NCBI GenBank assembly: GCA_016801845.1
Contig: CM028907.1
Span: forward strand, 16,832,598-16,896,597
Direction of reading: 5' to 3'
DNA length: 64,000 nucleotides
Source: Polydactylus sextarius
Taxonomy: Eukaryota > Chordata > Actinopteri > Polynemidae
In this document: positions 26,001 to 39,205 of the stretch, piece after piece
Position numbering within the stretch: the first letter of the stretch is position 1
Layout: the number at the start of each line of letters is the position of its first letter
Translations under genes and position numbers: made by a program
The notes under the pieces: generated by a model
Seen by the model: the letters and a program-made list of their open reading frames with translations, nothing else
What the model was told of the DNA's origin: nothing
The model's database searches: none

Positions 26001-27739
26001 GGACGGCTTTTATCTGCTCTCCAGGCTCACAAAGAGGAGTGAGAGAGAAAGAGGGGGGAGGAGGGGTGGGGGGGGGTAAAGAGAGAGAGCACACAGACTG
26101 CCTGCGGCTCGCTTTCAACATCTCAATGACTACATACACTCCTCCCTCTCTCGCTCCCTCTCTCTTTTTTCATCCGGTCCTCCTCACTGGTCCTTCGCTC
26201 CCTCCCTATTTGTAGTTCTGCTTTTTCTCCTCCTACTCACTCTCTCCCCTCATGCCCCCAGGCCATAAACATCCGCATGTCACACACATGCCATGAAACA
26301 CAATGAACACACACACAGCTGTGGACACACACACGCACGCACACACAGACACCGCCAACACTGAGGAACACCAGCAGTAGGCTTTGTTCCAGAGCACTGG
26401 TTCTGGGATCCTGAGGAATCGTTCAGGCAAAAAATAAGTGTGTGTGCATGTGTGTGTACGTGTGTGGTTCATGCACACATGTACACCCTTAACCCCCCAC
26501 CCCCCTCCAATTGCCTGACCGCCCTCCCACCCAGACTGTCGCTTCTTAACACCATCACTTATTCATGTGAGTGAACATTAGAACAGGACTCTCCCTCTCT
26601 GTATCTGTCTCTCCATCTCACTAGTGCGTATGTGTGTGTGTGTGTGTTTCAAAGGGGAGGGGGTTTGTTAGTAGTGCATGATTACACAGGAGCTATAGGT
26701 TATGTTGCAGTGTGTGTGATGTGAATTTAGGTTCATCTCCACGGAGAATGTGCGACAATCTGGTGGCTCTTAAGCTGGCGTTTACAAAACAGTGTTTGTG
26801 TGTGTGTGTGTGTGTCTGTGTGTGTGTGTGTGTGCATGCGCGCATATGTGCAGAGCCCGAATGCGCTCCTGTATGTCAAGAGAGAAAGGGAGTCAATGTG
26901 TGTGTGTGCGACAGAGAAAGAAAGCGTCAGAGGAAGTTATTAATTATTTTAGCTCCTATTAGGGGGAACACGTTGACTCGATACCCCTGGAGACGTGTCA
27001 TGAACGCCTCTTATTGTTCTCTAGCTGACACACGCCGCTCTTTTCCTCCTCCCCCCTCGTCTATCCCTCTCTCCCTGTCACATGTACCTTTTACTCTCCT
27101 CCCTCCTCCCTCCTCTCTCCGTCCTCCCTCTCGTTCACTCCGGCTGTGACATGCACATCTCTCCTCCTGCCTCCCTCATTTTCTCAGTTGTTTCTTTGAG
27201 TTTCCTCCAGCACCGTGTACCCTCCATTTCACCCTTTTCACTCTCATTTCCCATCTCTGCCGTGCTCCTTCGCACACCCCCACCCCCCCTCCTGTCTTGT
27301 TCTCATCTCATCATTTTTGCCTCCTGCTTTCAGCCTATAACATCGCCGTCTTACCTTGGGCTCTTCATCCGAGCCAGCTATCCTGCCCCTCCCTCCATTT
27401 TTTTATTCCATATACACTTTAATCTCTGTTGACTTTCCTGTTGTTCACCCACACAGATGCAGCTCACTCATTTGTGTTGAACTGTCAAACTGTTTTTCTG
27501 GTGTATGTGTGTGCCGTTGGGAGATCATCTGGACACTCAGAGCCTGCCTCGGCTAAGAAGCCGCTGCGGCTTTTATCCCCGACTCAGTTGCAGCCACTAC
27601 AACCCGCCCACATCTCACTAAAGCAGCCAATCAGAAGGTGGCAGGCCACTTCCTTATTTCAAACGCCATGTGGTTTAAAGAGGCATTGGACAGTTACACA
27701 CAGAGTGGAAAACAGAGACAGAGACATAGCGAGAGAGAC

Positions 27740-27750
<11 letters not shown>

Positions 27751-27805
<55 letters not shown>
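27751..27805. repeat. (AG)n microsatellite
   Basis: Perfect AG array of 55 bp within a wider GA-rich block from about 27715. Confidence 0.95.
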
Positions 27806-27811
<6 letters not shown>

Positions 27812-28406
27812 CAAAGAAAAAGGAAATTCCCGGGTTTTGCTTGCAGCTTTCACAACAAATCAGCTCTCAGAAAAACTGAGACTTTCTGACAAACAGGTCG
27901 ACATGAGTTAATCCAACCTCGAGTCTCTACAGCTCTGTTAATTTCAGGATTCTGAAAAGGTGAACATGTTACTACAGGAAACCTACACTGTAACTATTTA
28001 CTATAATCACTTTATAGGATATTAGCAATAATGTGTAGTTTCCTACTTTTAAACACTGTCATAATGTGACTGAGTAAACAAAACAATCTATGATGAAGTG
28101 ATTTGATCTCTCCTCTCCCAGGACAGGAAGTGGCTACCTGTCAAATTTAGCAGCTAGTTACAGAGCAGGTTATTTCCCTCTGTAGTGAACATTGGACTGA
28201 AGTTCACCAGATGGGAAGAAACTAAATGTATGTTAACATTTCTCTGCATCTGCTTAATGTGTTAACAACATCAGTCTCACTGGTGGTTGTCACCATTTTC
28301 AGGGTCAAAAACCCAACAATGCTTCTCTACCTTGTCTGAGCGATGAGCCTCTCAGTTCGCACTCGAACCTAATTTTTCAGAACAGGTCACAAATTTATTA
28401 TTTCGT

Positions 28407-28430
28407 AAAAAAAAAAAAAAAAAAAAAAAA
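28407..28430. repeat. Poly-A run
   Basis: 24 consecutive A residues. Could be a retroelement tail, but no element body is recognised upstream. Confidence 0.9.
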
Positions 28431-29703
28431 GCCCCAGTTATTTCCTATAACTGCCGGGAACTGTAGTTACTCATACAGCATTTGTTATGGACTATTCTCA
28501 GCTACGGATTAATACACATCTGGTGTCCTAGTGAGCGGTTCCAGCAGCAAGATGCTGTACATGGGACCGAACCAAAATAAATTACAGTGCCTGTGTTCAC
28601 CGTAATGGAGGAACATGTCACTCGGAGAGAGCGCGTGCTTGCGTGGCTCGTGAACAACAATGGAAGTCTGTGGCGCGGAGGAATGGCTTATATCTGGTTT
28701 TACATATGTATAAAGTCTGAAGCCTTTTGATAATGATCAACACTAGTTTGGTTTTGGTCTTTTCATTAGCTTTGCTGCTCTTGGTTTACGTTTATACCAG
28801 TTTCTGACTATTATTTTGTTGAAAATAAAAAAGATCAGTATGAAAGTTACAGTGTCAGTGACCATTTTTCATCACACTAATAAAACAACCCGGTTCGGTC
28901 CATAGCACATGAGGGTTGTTAGCATCGAGCTAACACTTACGCTGCTCTCTAATACACAGTCAGCAGGGCTCAAGTCAAGATGGGAAGATCTTTGACCTTG
29001 AAATCTGTTAGGAGTCACCAGTCTAATAAACAAACAAGACACTAATCATCTGTGTGCACACGTGCACACGCTCATCATGTGTATATGTGTAAACACATGC
29101 ACGCTGAAGCATGTAAACAGAACAAAAAGCATGTACACGTGATGTCTACGAACGTGCACGCACACCCACACAGTGCATACACAGCTCTCTATTGTCCCCC
29201 AGACAAAGATGGGAGTGCATCCCTGTGCAAGTGCCCCTGGGGGAGACCTGATTCTGCACCCACCCCTTAACCCCTACGTGAATGTGCGCAAACACAACTC
29301 ACACACACACACACAGATATTAACCCACCCCCATGCTTGATGGCCTGTTTTGAAGAGTAACAAACAGGCTAGACAGAAGTGGGGGTGGGGCAAAAGGGTC
29401 CCTTGATGGTAACAAGGGCATTATAAGCCAATTAGGAGTGCCGCCTGAGTGAGTGACAGACAGGGTGGAGAGTACGACACGGCTCGCTGTCTAATGCCGA
29501 GAAGGTGTGTGTATGTGCGTGTCTGTATCATATTGCATTCCCCTCTTTTTTGGGCTACAGGGCTCTAATACGTGCACATAAACAGAGTGGAGCACACACA
29601 CACACACACGCACTCAGGGCAAACATCCACACGATCCCCTCCCCTTGAGGTCCACCTCCTACACGCGAAGGCATTCAAAAGATCTCTTTGTCTCTCTATC
29701 GTG

Positions 29704-29902
29704 CCAGAGAAATAGAGGAGAAAAAGGAGAGAAAAGGGAGACGGAAAGTGAGGAAGACTGAAGAGAGGGAGGGGAGGAAGGAAAAGAGAGAGAGAGAAAA
29801 AGAGAGTGAGTGAGTGGAGGAGGAGGAGGGGGGCAGGCAGAGAGAAAACATGGAACAGGAGACAGAGGAATGGGAGGGGGAATGCAGGGGAAGACGAGGA
29901 GT

Positions 29903-29936
<34 letters not shown>

Positions 29937-30094
29937 AGAGATGGAGGCTGGGAGAGAGAGAGAGCAAGAGACAGCCAGGCTCCAGTGCTGCTCTGAACTC
30001 GTTTGATCCAGTTCGTCTCGCCAGGCGTTCCTCGAGATACATTCCTGTGGCTGGCTGGGCGCAGAGCGAAAGAGAGACACAGGGAGATAGTGAC

Positions 30095-30128
<34 letters not shown>

Positions 30129-30135
30129 GCTGGTA
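29704..30135. repeat. Long purine-rich tract with (GA)n cores
   Basis: Over most of this stretch the plus strand is overwhelmingly A and G, with GA arrays near 29909-29933 and 30100-30127. Only 29970-30065 is of mixed composition. The transcribed intron RNA would be pyrimidine-rich. Confidence 0.85.
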
Positions 30136-31314
30136 GGTAATTTGCAAGAGGAGCTGAAGAAATTAAAAGACGGGGGAAAGCGACGGATCAACTAGCGATA
30201 AAAAGGAGACTCCAGCAGAGGAAATGTATTCAAGAGAGAGCAGCTGCAGCAAAAGTTCCCCAAGTGCCAGAATGTTACCTGCTACAAAAGTTCATCCTCC
30301 AACACACACACATACGCACTTTTTTTCCTTTCTTTCTTTTTTTTGTCTTCTCACTGCCCGAAACCTGAGTGCTACAGTCAGAGAGACAAGAAATAAAAAA
30401 GAAAAACACTAAATCTTGGACAAGGAGAGAAGAGAAGAGAGTAGAGGAAAAACATACTCCAATGTTGTACAGACTCACAGTCCAGACTCCAGAGGGAATG
30501 GAAAGATTTATGAATTCTAATAATTTGCCTAATTAGAGAGAAAAAGAAATTGAAAACTGTTTTCTTCTTCTTTTTTTAGTTCCATGTGTCAAACTAGCGA
30601 AGGAGGTGACATCCTGACAAAGACGATGACGGTCGTGCGTGACATTGAATTCCTCCAAGCTTTGTGTTACCTAATTAACTATTGTTCAAATTTAATTTTA
30701 TTTCTTGATTGCAAGGCCATCTCTTCTCGCAGAGGAGGGGGGCGCCACAGTTTCAGGATGTTCAGCAGGAAATATTGAACACAAAGAGCGAAGGCGAAGG
30801 GCTCTGAACATATGTTTGACCGAAAACGCGTTTTTAAAAAAAATCCATTGTGTTCTTTTATTTATTTATTTTAAACGTTTGCTGTTTGGATGTGAAGATT
30901 TTGGCCCATGTTTGTTCCAACAGCGGTTTGGCCAAAAGAATGCCAAACAGACCATGTAATTCTACGGCTGCAGAGTCTTTACAACATTTTAAGTGACAGA
31001 TGGGTACATTTCAAATTATAAAATGTGCAATTATATTTGTATGTGAACCAAATTGCGCTTTTTTTCCCTCGCAGTAAGAACGAGACATTTTCAAACTTTC
31101 CCAAACTGGAAACATTCAAAACTGCTTTTCTCACACGCTGTGTTTTTCCCTGCACTGAACTAACTAAAAACTAGTGGCTGACTACTGCCCATCATTTCGT
31201 TGCTCTGTTGGCTCCGGCTTGGGTGTGTAAGCGACTGTTCGGCTGATTCAGCACGATGAATTGGCACCAAACTCGATTTTGAAAGCGAACCGTCTGATTG
31301 GCTGTTCCCAACCA

Positions 31315-31560
31315 TTAAAGGATAATTCCAGTTTATTACAACTTGGATCTTATTGGCATATACTTTTGGTCATAAATTTTGATATTATGATCTCAGTAAT
31401 TGCTGACTTCTGGGAACAAAGCAGCATCACGACAGAACAAAGTCCATCAGGGAAAAGACACCAGCCGTTTGATAATGAGCACAGGATGTAAACAAGCCAA
31501 CAGGTTAGCCAAGCTAGCTGTTAGCTACTTTATTTAGACATTAAATCAAAAGTGAATACA
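31315..31560 (+). mobile_element. Possible teleost non-autonomous repeat fragment
   Basis: The start AAAGGATAATTCCAGTTTAT and later wording (CTGACTTCTGGGAACAAAGC, CACAGGATGTAAACAAGCCA) resemble a short dispersed repeat seen in percomorph genomes. Ends were not defined and the identification rests on memory. Confidence 0.35.
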
Positions 31561-32144
31561 CCCAAGATGTAGGTAATGTAATAATGATAGTCAGGAGCAC
31601 TGTGATTTGAGGAAGTGAAGTAATTAAGTTTCTTTAACGCTAACAGACATAGCCCTTTTAGCATTTATGGCTCTTATTTATAATCTATATAGGCAAACAA
31701 ATAAAAAGCAAAAGGAGAATTTGATGTAGTGCATGTTAGTGTGTGACTGGTGAAAAAGAAGCATTTTTTTTTTTGTCCCAATTTGTCACCAGAGTTTATG
31801 ACCAAACCAAGCTCCTTAGCAGATGGTGGCAGCAATGCACCATTTTGTAGTTTTCCAGCTGTTTAGCAGTTTTTTTTTTCTTCAATACTAAACTTCATGC
31901 TCGTGTGTGTGTCAGTGTTTCCAATCATGTGAGGATCCTAATAGACTCACCTTGGCTTCAGATTTTACACATGTCCCTGTTCTCTCCTCCCACTCATCTC
32001 CATTCCTTCCTCTACTATACGCTACACTCGCCTCCCATCTCTCTTTTTCTCTCTTCTTTTCCCTTCTCCCCCTCCCTCTATTGGTTATAACTGGTGACAG
32101 GTCAGAGAGTGGTCATCCATTGTATAAATGTGTCGTGTCTGCTT

Positions 32145-32146
<2 letters not shown>

Positions 32147-32181
<35 letters not shown>
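32147..32181. repeat. (GT)n microsatellite
   Basis: Perfect GT array of 35 bp. Confidence 0.95.
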
Positions 32182-32182
<1 letters not shown>

Positions 32183-33196
32183 TGGTAAAGATCGTCTAAT
32201 TGAGGGGATAAAGAAGAGAAGAGAGAGATGGGTCAATTACTGCAGGAAATGGAGAGCGTGAGCGTGTGTGTGTACATGCAGGGAGGTGGGGGAGGGTTTG
32301 GTCTGTCATTACTTCCTTCCTTCAGGGTCCCTTTTTTACGCATCTATAAAATGCCCGAGCTGCTTCAAGCCTCTACTCCCTCCCAGTCACTTCTCTTTAT
32401 TCCACACTCAGCCATTCTCTGCCACTTATACGACCACCTCGGCCATCAGGTGAACACACACACACCCCCAGTGTGTCAACATATGACCACCTCTTAAACC
32501 AGTTTTGCGCTTTCAAGATCCGCGTGCAGGCAACTGTCAGTCACAAACGATGTGACGTAAATTTTGTCATCAGTGGGTGTACACGAGGCTCTGTGCATAC
32601 GTGTTGAGTAGCTTACAATTTGTTGTGTCCACAGCCTCAAGGCTACAAAGGTACACATGCAGACACACACACAACATGTGACAACCTTACTTTCAGTTCC
32701 TGATATGGACCTGAAACAAAAGAGCTCACGTTCAGCAGATTTCTATTGATAATGATAGTTCAGTCAAAGGCAAACAAATACACACACACAGCACATCCTC
32801 TCTGCCTCCTTTCAAGGCATCAATCTGTTCCCCTAAACTGCAGGGGGGGATCGAGGAGAAAGATGACTCCAATTAAACAAGTGCAGAGGTCTGGTTGCCA
32901 CGGTGACGACAATCACAGTGATGCTGACACCTACAGCACTTACACCTGTCAACATGCATAAAGGCGGGCATGTATTGGAGTTAACGTTTTCAAATGTCAA
33001 CGTCAGATCATGTTAGTCCTGCTTTACTGCTGTAATCAGGCTGGACTTGTGTCTTACACTGTTTTTTTCTTTTTTTTTTTTTTTTTTAAAAAAAGGAATA
33101 TTTTCCATATATTTTAGTTATTTTGTTATTTATTCTATTATTTTTTTTCCATATTGCCTGATGCAATGTATGTGTGGGTAGGCGTTAAAATGTTTT

Positions 33197-33202
<6 letters not shown>

Positions 33203-33227
<25 letters not shown>
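33203..33227. repeat. (TA)n microsatellite
   Basis: Perfect TA array of 25 bp in AT-rich DNA. Confidence 0.93.
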
Positions 33228-34289
33228 CACTTTAACTCAGTTGATTTAGGAACCTTTACATTTCTCTGTGTCTACATACATCAGTCTGTGTTGTGACCTG
33301 AGTCCTATTACCTGCTGCTGAGATTTTGACAGTCTGCTTATTTGCCGTGGTTACAGAAGGAAACAGCCAACACTCAATGTGTGTGTGTTTGGAATAACAC
33401 ATATTTAGTGTTGAGTGAAAACTAAATCTTAAATATTAGATGAAAGCAGTTACAAACCAGTTAATAACCAACTTCTGCTTGTTGATGTGTTTGTTGATCA
33501 TAGTTACAGTGTTGTTGTTCAGTGGTCAGTAGTCCATCACACCTCAAGATGCAAAACTGTGCACAATTGTAATTATAGTTGCCCTTACACAAAACATGGA
33601 GTATTCAGATTTCATTTCAAACTTAAGGTCACACACACACACAAAGTGTTCTGGTGAGAAATGTCAGATATAAATAAAGCCATGTGTGTTTATAATGAAA
33701 ACCACACACGTTAACTATCACATGTAGCACTTCCCGCATGCTCGTTGGCTTTCACTTGGGCCGGTTAGTTACTACTATACAGTTTTACCTCATTGGTGAG
33801 TAACCCATTATTCTACTGACCCCTGTTTCCAGTAAACTGTCTTTGAAACTCTCAGTCGTGGCTTGTGGACATGAAGCAGAATCTGTTGCCTTCTGAAGAA
33901 CAGATGAGTGAGATGAGGAGTCTGCTATTACATAACAGCAGTCTGAGGTGTTCTGCATGAGTGTGTCTGAGTCTGAGTCTGTCTATATCTGTAGTTAGAC
34001 TGTGCGCACCCAAACAAATGACGACGTTGTGTGTCGAGTGCAATATTCTTCAGAGTGTGTGTGTGTGTGTTTGTTAACTTGCATACAGACTGCGCATGCA
34101 GGTGAAGACTTTGTTTAATGTAGTGTTATACGCAGGCGCTGGCTGTGTGTGTGTGTATGTGTGGACCAGTGTCTTTAGTAGACTTGTGGTAATCCTCTTA
34201 GCGTATGCTGCTTGAAGCTCAGCGCATTATGTAACCCCTCTAATCCAGCACTGCATCAAGACAGACAGCAAAAGACCACAACCCCTGCT

Positions 34290-34415
<126 letters not shown>

Positions 34416-34599
34416 TGGAGTCCCAAAGGCACAGAATGTCACTGTACTAATAAACAGATTATTCTAACTCTATATGCCAAGACGGGAGACATCCACTGTA
34501 CAAAATTACATCTCTTCCATAACCTGAACATCTGACCAAAAAGAAAGAAAAACAGAAAAGGGGGGAAAAAAATCTCACTCTTCTCCCGCTCTCCATTCT

Positions 34600-34628
34600 G
34601 TTGCCAGGGCAACAGCGGCCATCTTGCC
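34600..34628 (+). promoter_or_regulatory. X-box (RFX-type) plus YY1-type composite
   Basis: GTTGCCAGGGCAAC (34600-34613) is a perfect palindromic X-box, the site of RFX factors. Three bases later CGGCCATCTTG carries the YY1 core CCATCTT. Binding is inferred from the motifs. Confidence 0.45.
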
Positions 34629-36459
34629 GTGCCCCTTCGGTCTTGGGTACACATCACAGGCCGGTCATAAATGTGGAATGACAGTCGGAGAGGGGAAGCA
34701 GAGAGAAAGAGACAGACAGAGTCAGGGGGAAGAGGAGAGAGTGAAGCAGAAGGAGAAGGATGGGGGAAGGACGAGGACGATGACAGGGACACAAATACAC
34801 ACACAGCATCTCTCCTGTTTTAATGACAGAATAAAGAACAGAATTGACCACCTCTGCAATGCACATTTCTCTAATACTAATCAACCTTATCTGCTCTCGT
34901 CTCATTTGAAGCGTTCCATATCAATATGATGTTAAACAATACGTCCAACCCAAACAAACAAGATAACCAATGTGACCAGCCGTGGCGTAAACAACACACT
35001 GTGATCTAATCACCACTGAGGTGGTCGGTCTGAGATCACGTATCTTTAGCAGTGTAAACTCTAAACTGTGTCCTCACGTGTCCCCACCAACAAGGACGAA
35101 ACAGGAAAGTTAATTCATTCAGGGCGTGGTGGTTGTTTTGGTAAAAAAAAAAAATGGAGAGGAGCAGCGACGTACGTGGTTGGAGTACAAGTGAAACCAG
35201 ATGTCTAATCTTCATTGAAGCAGAAGATTCAAGCCAAAGAAAACTGACAGAACCAACTCCTGTTGTATCTGAGCCATTTGAGGGTGTTGGTGACCTGACG
35301 GGGGCAGAGATAAAATCTGGACGCCAGTTGTCGGTCAGACAATGATGGACACACTGGTAAACAGCTTCATGTCTGAGCTATACACTTGTGTTGGGATTAT
35401 CCAAAAGAGCATGTTGATGCCAGGTATAAACAGAGTCTTAGAGTTATAGGAATATTCAGTTCACTTGTTGGATACTAGATTTATTTTCCTACATTTCTTT
35501 TCTGGTCTTTCACCTGACCTGTTTTTAAAGCAAAAAACAGAACAATTAGTAGTAGTGACACTCACGTCACATCGCATATTACACCAACACTGTGACCACA
35601 GACAGTACAGTGGTTTGGTAAAAGAGGTTAGTGCTCTTGAAGCAACTTTGGTACAGTTCAATACTCGTTCAACTTCTTTTTCCTCTGAGACAGAAAAAAA
35701 TGTGGTTGAACTTTCAAAAAAAGGTAAAAGGAAACAGTTGAGAAGTCAGTGCTGCACAATAACTACTAGGAATTAAAGCAGGAAACAGACGCACAATAAA
35801 GACAAGAGTTATGCAGCAGGCTCATGCTGAGACTTAATAGTCTCTAGTGAGAATCACTGCATGGGGGCTGCTTGTATTTATTTACAAAATTCAGTTATGA
35901 CCGAACACTCAGGCCTGACACGATGACCTCGACACACACAAATGAAAATATCACTAAATGACTTGTTTTTCATTTCCATCACAAAAAGGGCGACGTGAAC
36001 AGAGGCAACGACCCAGTGACTATGTTTGTATGTATCTGGGCTACAAACTGGGGCCCCAATACAAACACAACGTGTCCTAGTTTTACCATTTTCACGGCGC
36101 TGTTTTTGTTTTCTTTTTTCACTTCTTTTCTTTATTCAAATAAAATCAGTTTGATTTGCAGTGAAGAATGTTGATGCAATTTTTTTTTATTCCTTTGAGA
36201 CTAATGAAATCCACGTGTTCTACAAAAAGACCAGAAAAGAAAGTCTAAATGTGCGAAAAATCAAAACCACAAGGCACAAGTACTTCACAGACAAGGTGTT
36301 AACTAAAACGCACGGTGCCATTTGCAGGAGCCATGCGTGGACAACGACCTCACGTTCAGTGAAACTACGCTGAGCCGCTGGAGCCACAATGGAGGCTGGG
36401 GTGACCTTGCACGACCTGGAACTGGTTAGGGTGTTGGTATATGTGTGTGGGTGTGGGTG

Positions 36460-36461
<2 letters not shown>

Positions 36462-36491
<30 letters not shown>
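36462..36491. repeat. (GT)n microsatellite
   Basis: Perfect GT array of 30 bp. Confidence 0.93.
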
Positions 36492-36492
<1 letters not shown>

Positions 36493-39092
36493 AGAGTGGT
36501 TTCACTCTGTCAATGATGAAACGAAGACAAAATACTTTTGGTGTTAAGAGCATAAGAAGCAGCAAAGAGAGGTGGAGAGAGAGAAAAAAATCAAGAAGGA
36601 ATGTGAAAAATTGAAGAGATGAAAGGGAACAACATAAGGCAGAACACTAGAAAAAGACGTAGGAATAAGGAAGATAAGGAAGAAAAAGAGACAAGAAAAC
36701 AAGACAGAAAGGACAAAAAGGGAAAAAAATATGAAAAGAAGCAATGAACATTCATAAGCAAAGATAGAGAAACTGCAGACACAGAGAGAATAATGAGTGT
36801 TACTCTGGTCTGGTCCTTCACTGGGCAGGGTGTTAGGTTACTGTACATGCACAAAAACAAATGATGAGTCACTTTCTGAAACACACAGACACACACACAC
36901 ACAAACACACAACTTAAATATAGACTCATTATTCTCCAATTCACAGGAAGTCCACCACTCTCTCTCAGTACCGAACCATGTCTCCCTCTTTTAAGCTCCA
37001 TACTGCCACACTGACATGTATTAACTCATCTTTTTTTCTTATTGCAACATTTTCTGTGAACTTTTTCTACCCAAACTCTGAAAGTGAAGAAAATGATGCT
37101 TTTAAAAGTAGACTGTAGTACAGTTTTTTGTTTGTTTTTTTGTTTTGTTCTTTTCTCGTGCGCACGCTGATGCGCACACACCCAGGCCTCGCTCCTCTTT
37201 TCTTTTTCTTTTTCTTTTTACATTTTCTCAGAATTTCTGTCATCTTAAAGAGCACTAATTACAGGCTTAAACATGTGGGCATGTATGTGTGTGAGTATAC
37301 ACACGCACTCCCACCCTCCCAACTACACTCAGCCAAGTGCACATAATTAAAGACTTGCAAGAGCCATGAATGAGCGGACAGAGGACTGTGGAGGGGAGGG
37401 TTAGGGTTAGAGGGTGAAAGGGGGGTTGGAGAGGAGATTAGAAGACGTGAAAAAGTTTATCCTAAGAGTTGAAGATGAGGAGGGAACTTCGCTTTGAGTT
37501 TGTTTTTGTTTTTTTTTTTTTGAAGCTTTCATTCAACGCGAACACTTGTTTTCCTGCCGAGCAGCAGTCGGCGCTTTCTGCTCATGTCAGTGCGATGCGA
37601 CTTGTAGAGACACGACTCCCGTTTGAGACAGTTAATCCATCACAATAAACATTAAACTGCCTTCAACTCTTGTCAGAGATATATTATCAAGCAGTCACAA
37701 TTGGAAAAACTCCTCCATGTGTGACAGCAAACCTTTTAATGAAAGTAATCACACACATTAACCATTTACTGATTTCAGTCTTTTGTCTTTTTTTTTTTTT
37801 TTTTTTTAAAATCAGTGATAGGAAATCATTATTCCCATGGCTGCAAAACATTTTTGAAGCTCTTGAATGCAAGTTTTTTTCTTTTTTTTTTCGATTTAAA
37901 AGCAGGTAAAAGCATTCACTTCCTTTATTTAAGAGCAGGCGCACACACATACGGAAGCACAGTAGAGCCAAAGACTGAGAACAATTGTGACACATAACCA
38001 GAGATTAAAGTAAAGTTTAAACTTAATCGCATTTTTGGATTTTACCCACCTGTTGACACACTGAGAACACTGAAGTCTGCACAGACAAGCTTAGACAAAC
38101 TTTAAAGGCAAACAGCTTTAAATAACATCAGGTGTGTATAATATCTACTATACTGGGCTGGAGTCGTCGAAAAGTCATAAAAAAACAAGATTAAAATCCT
38201 TTTTTTCTTATTACATGTATTTTTTCTTCCTTGTCAAAATCTGGCGCCCACATTACCCACAGTGCATCTCGACCACCAACCACCATCGTTCAGCTGATGA
38301 TTTGAGGCGTGTTATGCTGGTAGCTGCTAGTGTAGCCTCGAGCTGCTAGTTTAAAGCAGAGACGAGGAGTTGAGGAGACAATGTGACATCACCCAGCTCC
38401 ATCTGGATCCATAAAAGGCTTTAACGTATGTAGTAGTTTTCTCCAGGTCCTATAAACAGGCTTGGTTCAGCTTCCCTTTAACGGAAGTCTTTATGTTTTT
38501 TTAAAACAACAAAATAAAACAGTGGATGTGGATGATCTGACCTAAGTGCTGTTTTACTATAAGGTTTATATGTTTAATTACTGTTCACTGAAACTGCTTG
38601 GTTGCTTGTTACAATGTGTAGAGTTGTAATCTTTTTTAAAAGAAAGCAAGTACAGTTGAACTGAATGGAACTGTGGACAGAGTGGGAAATGTATCTTTTT
38701 TTTATGTGCTGAAACATCTGAAATCAAACTGAATGTGTGCTGAATTAAATCGTAACGCCTCCGGTCTTTTCTGCAGCTCACTCTCGTTTGGTTTCTCATG
38801 GTTTCCTCGATCACGTCCGCAGAGGTAGACTCAAAGTTTCTGTTTGCAGCGGTGTTATCACGTCACAGTGATGCAACTAAAACCTCAAATAAAGTAGGAA
38901 AATTAAACATGCACACACGTGTGAACCCCAGTATGGTGGCGTGATTCAGGACTATTAAACTAAAACTGTGTTGATTCAGTTTCAGTTTTGATTCTAGCCT
39001 TTTGAAAAGTAAACTTCACTAAACTTTTTTTTTTAAACTTTCTTGCTTCGTTTACAACTCATCACTCGCTTCATCAATAACTCTCTTGATCC

Positions 39093-39095
<3 letters not shown>

Positions 39096-39132
<37 letters not shown>
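39096..39132. repeat. (GT)n microsatellite
   Basis: Perfect TG array of 37 bp, 30 bp before paired MEF2 sites. Confidence 0.95.
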
Positions 39133-39133
<1 letters not shown>

Positions 39134-39161
39134 TGTCTGTCTCTGTCTGTTTTGCGTCTCT

Positions 39162-39205
39162 CTATTTTTAGCTCTCTCTTTCGCAGATTAGGGGCCTATT
39201 TATAG
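39162..39205. promoter_or_regulatory. Pair of canonical MEF2-type sites
   Basis: CTATTTTTAG at 39162-39171 and CTATTTATAG at 39196-39205 both match the strict MEF2 consensus, 24 bp apart. CCAAT follows at about 39222. Function is inferred. Confidence 0.45.
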
